Shown here in pieces: positions 60,901 through 64,000 of a stretch of DNA of 64,000 bases; the stretch's first letter is position 1; the number at the start of each line of letters is the position of its first letter. The stretch is from the NCBI RefSeq assembly GCF_030936135.1, contig NC_082636.1, positions 78,770 through 142,769 of the forward strand, in the 5' to 3' direction. The DNA is from Gavia stellata (lineage: Eukaryota > Chordata > Aves > Gaviiformes > Gaviidae). Both the position numbers and the translations under genes were made by a program. The notes beneath the pieces are model-generated. The model ran no database searches. It had not been told where the DNA came from and saw only the letters and a program-made list of their open reading frames with translations.

Positions 60901-63458
60901 TAGATTGGGTCTTGGGGGTGATTTGGGGGTCCCGGAGAAGGTTTGGGGGGTCCTCAGGGTGGTGAGGAGCTCTGGAGAAGGTCTTGAGGTCCTTCAAGAT
61001 GTCCAAGAGAAGTTTTTAGGGTGCTGTGGGGTGTTTTGGGGGGTCTTGGGTGGGTCTTGAGGTGGTTTTGGGGTCCTAGATTGGGTCTTGGGGTGATTTG
61101 GGGGTCCTGGAGAAGGTTTGGGGGGTCCTCGGGGTGGTGAGGACCTCTGGAGAAGGTCTTGAGGTCCTTCAAGATGTCCAAGAGAGGTTTTTGGGGTGCT
61201 GTGGGGTGATGGGGGGGGTCAGGGGTGGGTCTTGAGGTGGATTTGGGGTCCTAGATTGGGTCTTGGGGTGATTTGGGGGTCCCGGAGAAGGTTTGGGGGG
61301 TCCTCAGGGTGGTGAGGACCTCTGGAGAAGGTCTTGAGGTCCTTCAGGATGTCCAAGAGAAGTTTTTGGGGTGCTGTGGGGGTGTTTTGGGGGGTCTGGG
61401 GTGGGTCTTGAGGTGTTTTTGGGGTCCTAGATTGGGTCTTGGGGTGATTTGGGGGTCCCAGAGAAGGTTTTGGGGGGTCCTCGGGGTGGTGAGGACCTCT
61501 GGAGAAGGTCTTGAGGTCCTTCAAGATGTCCAAGAGAGTTTTTGGGGTGCTATGGGGTGTTTGGGGGGTCTGGGGTGGGTCTTGAGGTGGTTTTGGGGTC
61601 CTAGATTGGGTCTTGGGGTGATTTGGGGGTCCCAGAGAAGGTTTGGGGGGTCCTCGGGGTGGTGAGGAGCTCTGGAGAAGGTCTTGAGGTCCTTCAAGAT
61701 GTCCAAGAGAGGTTTTTGGGGTGCTGTGTGGGGTGATGGGGGGGGTCTTGGGTGGGTCTTGAGGTTTTTTGGGGTTCTAGAGTGGGTCTTGGGGTGATTT
61801 GGGGGTCGCAGGGAGGAACTTGGGGGTCACAGAGGGTCCCGGAGAAGGTTTGGGGCGTCCTCGGGGTGGTGAGGACCTCTGGAGAAAGTCTTGAGGTCCT
61901 TCAAGATGTCCAAGAGAGGTTTTTGGGGTGCTGTGGGGTGTTTTGGGGGGTCTGGGGTGGGTTTTGGGGGGATTTTGGGGTGCTGGGATGGGGGTCAGGG
62001 GGATTTTGGGGTGCCCCGAGGGGGGGTCAGGAGGATTTTGGGGTGCTGGGAGGGGGTCAGGGGGATTTTGGGGTGCCCTGGGAGGGGGTCAGGGTGATTT
62101 TGGGGTGCTGGGGGGGGGGTCAGGGTGGTTTTGGGGTGCCCTGGGGGGGGGTCAGGGTGATTTTGGGGTGCTGGGGGGGGTCAGGGGGGTTTTGGGGTGC
62201 CCTGGGGGGTGTCAGGGTGATTTTGGGGTGCTGGGGGGGGTCAGGGTGGTTTTGGGGTGCCCCGGGGAGGTCAGGGTGATTTTGGGGTGCTGGGGGGGGT
62301 CAGGGGGGTTTCGGGGCACCCCGGCGGGGGTCAGGGTGATTTTGGGGTGCTGGAGGGGGTCAGGGGGGTTTTGGGGTGCCCTGGGGGGGGTCAGGGTGAT
62401 TTTGGGGTACTGGGGGGGGGTCAGGGGGGTTTTGGGGTGCCCTGGGGGGTGTCAGGGTGATTTTGGGGTGCTGGGGGGGGTCAGGGTGGTTTTGGGGTGC
62501 CCTGGGAGGGGGTCAGGGTGATTTTGGGGTGCTGGGGGGGGGTCAGGGGGGTTTTGGGGTGCCCTGGGGGGGGTCAGGCAGATTTTGGGGTGCTGGGGGG
62601 GGTCAGGGTGGTTTTGGGGTGCTGGAGGGGGGGTCAGGGTGATTTTGGGGTGCTGGGGGGGGTCAGGGTGGTTTTGGGGTGCCCTGGGGGGGTGTCTGGC
62701 AGATTTTGGGGTGCTGGGGGGGGTCAGGGTGGTTTTGGGGTGCCCTGGGAGGGGGTCAGGGTGATTTTGGGGTGCTGGGGGGGGTCAGGGTGATTTTGGG
62801 GTGCTGGGGGGGGTCAGGGGGGTTTTTGGGGTGCCCTGGGGGGGGTCAGGGTGATTTTGGGGTGCTGGGGGGGGGGTCAGGGGGGTTTTGGGGTGCCCTG
62901 GGGGGTGTCAGGGTGATTTTGGGGTGCTGGGGGGGGTCAGGGTGGTTTTGGGGTGCCCTGGGAGGGGGTCAGGGTGATTTTGGGGTGCTGGGGGGGGTCA
63001 GGGTGGTTTTGGGGCACTCCCGGGGGGGTCAGGGTGATTTTGGGGTGCTGGGGGGGGTCAGGGGGCGGGGTTTTGGGGTGCCCGGGGGGGGTCAGGGTGA
63101 TTTTGGGGTGCTGGAGGGGGTCAGGGGGATTTTGGGGGTGCCCCAGGGTGTCAGGCAGATTTTGGGGTGCTGGGAGGGGGTCAGGGGGGTTTTGGGGCAC
63201 CCCGGGGGGGTCAGGGTGATTTTGGGGTGCTGGGGGGGGTCAGGGTGATTTTGGGGTGCTGGGGGGGTCAGGGGGGTTTTGGGGTGCCCCGGGGGGGGGT
63301 CAGGGTGATTTTGGGGTGCCCCTGAATTTTGGGGTGCCCCCCCAGGCATGGTGGACGTGATCTTCGCGGACGTGGCGCAGCCGGACCAGACGCGGATCGT
63401 GGCCCTCAACGCCCACAACTTCCTGCGCAACGGCGGCCACTTCGTCATCTCCATCAAG
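51904..63458 (+). CDS. FBL: fibrillarin, rRNA 2'-O-methyltransferase (3' end beyond window)
   Basis: Seven coding exons: 51904-51913, 53327-53381, 54434-54588, 55311-55405, 56828-56998, 60560-60693 and 63346-63458. The last 60 or so residues lie past the right edge. Fibrillarin is the SAM-dependent methyltransferase of box C/D snoRNPs in the nucleolus. Exons 1-3 encode the Gly/Arg-rich N-terminus (MRPGFSPRGG). Exon 4 encodes the N-terminal beta domain ([20 protein letters not shown]). Exon 5 carries the SAM motif ([20 protein letters not shown]), exon 6 [14 protein letters not shown], and exon 7 [20 protein letters not shown]. Family identity is certain. The assembled sequence has several one-base anomalies in G or C runs: a compensated pair in exons 2/3, a compensated pair in exon 4, and one extra C in exon 6 (TACCCGCATG for the expected Tyr-Arg-Met) that breaks the frame before exon 7. 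These look like consensus errors rather than gene decay. Confidence 0.96.
51914..53326. repeat. FBL intron 1: ACTGGGAGGGACTGGG repeats
   Basis: From the donor onward, short units of ACTGGGATGTACTGGGAGGG, GGGGTAACTGGGA and GCACTGGGTTTGAACTGGGA form a loose higher-order pattern of roughly 300 bp. The repeat starts within six bases of the splice donor. Confidence 0.9.
53382..54433. repeat. FBL intron 2: CCCAGTCTGCCCAGTTACCCC repeats
   Basis: Pyrimidine-rich units of CCCAGTYTGCCCAGTTACCC give way to CCCTCCCAGTAAGCCCAGTT up to the acceptor CTCCCCGCAG at 54433. Nothing else is encoded. Confidence 0.9.
54589..55310. repeat. FBL intron 3: GGGGCAGTTGGGGGTCCCATG repeats
   Basis: G-rich units of GGGGCAGTTGGGGGTCCC and GGGGCTGTGGGGTGGGTTG fill the intron up to about 55,260, followed by a G-run and the acceptor after a C-run at 55310. 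Confidence 0.9.
55406..56827. repeat. FBL intron 4: about 185-bp repeat containing copies of the exon 5 start
   Basis: After a short (ACTGGGAGGC)n stretch come about six units, each carrying CCCCATGACGGTGCCACCAA + AGTTGAGGGCATCACC and ACCTTCTCAAGCTCCATACT. They lie near 55,733, 55,914, 56,100, 56,294, 56,496 and 56,680. The first part mirrors the true exon 5 start (CCCCAGGACGGTGACACCAA), with CAG changed to CAT, so the copies are not spliceable at that point. Confidence 0.88.
56999..60559. repeat. FBL intron 5: about 190-bp repeat, then 61-bp repeat
   Basis: About 16 units of roughly 150-205 bp span 57,000-59,940, each with GAGGTGGCATCTCCATCTGC, GGGGACGTCACCGTGGGG and GGGACGGGGTCGGCCACC. From 60,060 to 60,480 a 61-bp unit follows (GATGTCCCCATGGGTGGTGG, CCAGAGCTCTCCTCCATC). 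No snoRNA or coding exon is recognised inside. Confidence 0.9.
60694..63345. repeat. FBL intron 6: 175-bp repeat and (GGTCAGGGTGATTTTGGGGTG)n
   Basis: Seven units of about 175 bp (60,770-61,960) share GTCCTTCAAGATGTCCAAGA and TGATTTGGGGGTCCC. From about 61,960 to 63,330, 28-bp units of GGTCAGGGTGATTTTGGGGT + GCTGGGGG alternate with a GCCCTGGGG variant, giving regular G-runs on the sense strand. Confidence 0.9.
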
Positions 63459-64000
63459 GTAAACCCCCCCAGTAAGGACCAGTGCCTCCCAGTAAGGACC
63501 AGTAAGGACCAGTGCCCCCCAGGAAGGACCAGTAAGGGCCAGTGCCCACTGGGAACTGGCGCTGGGAGCCAGCACTGAGCAGTAACGGGGCGCTGGGAAC
63601 CAGTAAGGACCAGTCACGGGGCGCTGGGAACCAGTAAGGACCAGTAACGGGGCGCTGGGAGCCAGTAAGGACCAGTAACGGGGCGCTGGGAACCAGTAAG
63701 GACCAACAGGGCGCTGGGAACCAGTAGTGGGGCGCTGGGAACCAGTAAGGACCAGTAACGGGGTACTGGGAACCAGTAAGGACCAGTCATGGGGTGCGGG
63801 GAACCAGTAAGGACCAGTAACGGGGTGCGGGGAGCCAGTAAGGACCAGTAACGGGGCGCTGGGAGCCAGTAAGGACCAGTAACGGGGTGCTGGAAACCAG
63901 TAAAGACCAGTAACGGGGCGCCTGGGAACCAGTAAGGACCAGTAGCGGGGTGCTGGGAACCAGTAAAGACCAGTAACGGGGCGCTGGGAACCAGTAAGGA
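63459..64000. repeat. FBL intron 7 (incomplete): about 31-bp GGGAACCAGTAAGGACCAGTA repeat
   Basis: Tandem units of AACCAGTAAGGACCAGTAAC + GGGGCGCTGG run from the donor to the window edge. The remaining FBL exon or exons must lie beyond. Confidence 0.9.

Overview
The window looks like part of a very GC-rich vertebrate microchromosome, most likely from a bird. Three things point there: spliced vertebrate genes with canonical GT-AG introns, orthologues of genes that sit on human 19q13, and introns and spacers made almost entirely of tandem repeats. The species cannot be read from the sequence. One run of exactly 200 Ns (8335-8534) marks an assembly gap inside a repeat.

Layout. (1) About 350-5300, minus strand: a secreted trypsin-fold protease of kallikrein type, with five coding exons, a leading non-coding exon, a TATA-like box and a poly(A) signal. 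(2) 5340-9780: an intergenic block of minisatellites with the gap. (3) About 9840-44950, plus strand: one very large gene for a secreted protein of about 4,845 residues. It has a signal peptide, then about 136 tandem four-cysteine follistatin-N-like (FOLN-like) modules encoded by a single exon of about 12.3 kb, then three von Willebrand D regions, two of them with C8 domains. The C-terminal part resembles FCGBP (IgGFc-binding protein), zonadhesin and tectorin. (4) About 45060-49130, minus strand: COX6B1, complete and convergent with the giant gene; the two poly(A) signals are about 140 bp apart. (5) 49300-51660: a C-rich minisatellite with an orphan minus-strand poly(A) signal. (6) 51904 to beyond the right edge, plus strand: FBL (fibrillarin), seven coding exons, 3' end missing. 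FBL and FCGBP are also neighbours in human, which supports the FCGBP-like call.

The strongest candidate for something undescribed is the FOLN-array/VWD protein. Its array has three blocks: 26-residue monomers, then a long 59-residue dimer block with basic linkers, then diverged monomers. It looks like a coding minisatellite kept similar by concerted evolution. Other points of interest are compensating one-base frame changes in G-runs of FBL (the RGG domain and the exon 4 start), an uncompensated extra C in FBL exon 6, tandem pseudo-copies of the FBL exon 5 start inside intron 4, an intron built from GTGAGT-like donor sequence, and a protease with no basic residue at the expected zymogen cleavage point.

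Functionally, FBL (nucleolar rRNA 2'-O-methylation) and COX6B1 (respiratory complex IV) are housekeeping genes with ETS/NRF-type promoters. The protease and the FOLN/VWD protein are both secreted and have TATA-like promoters.
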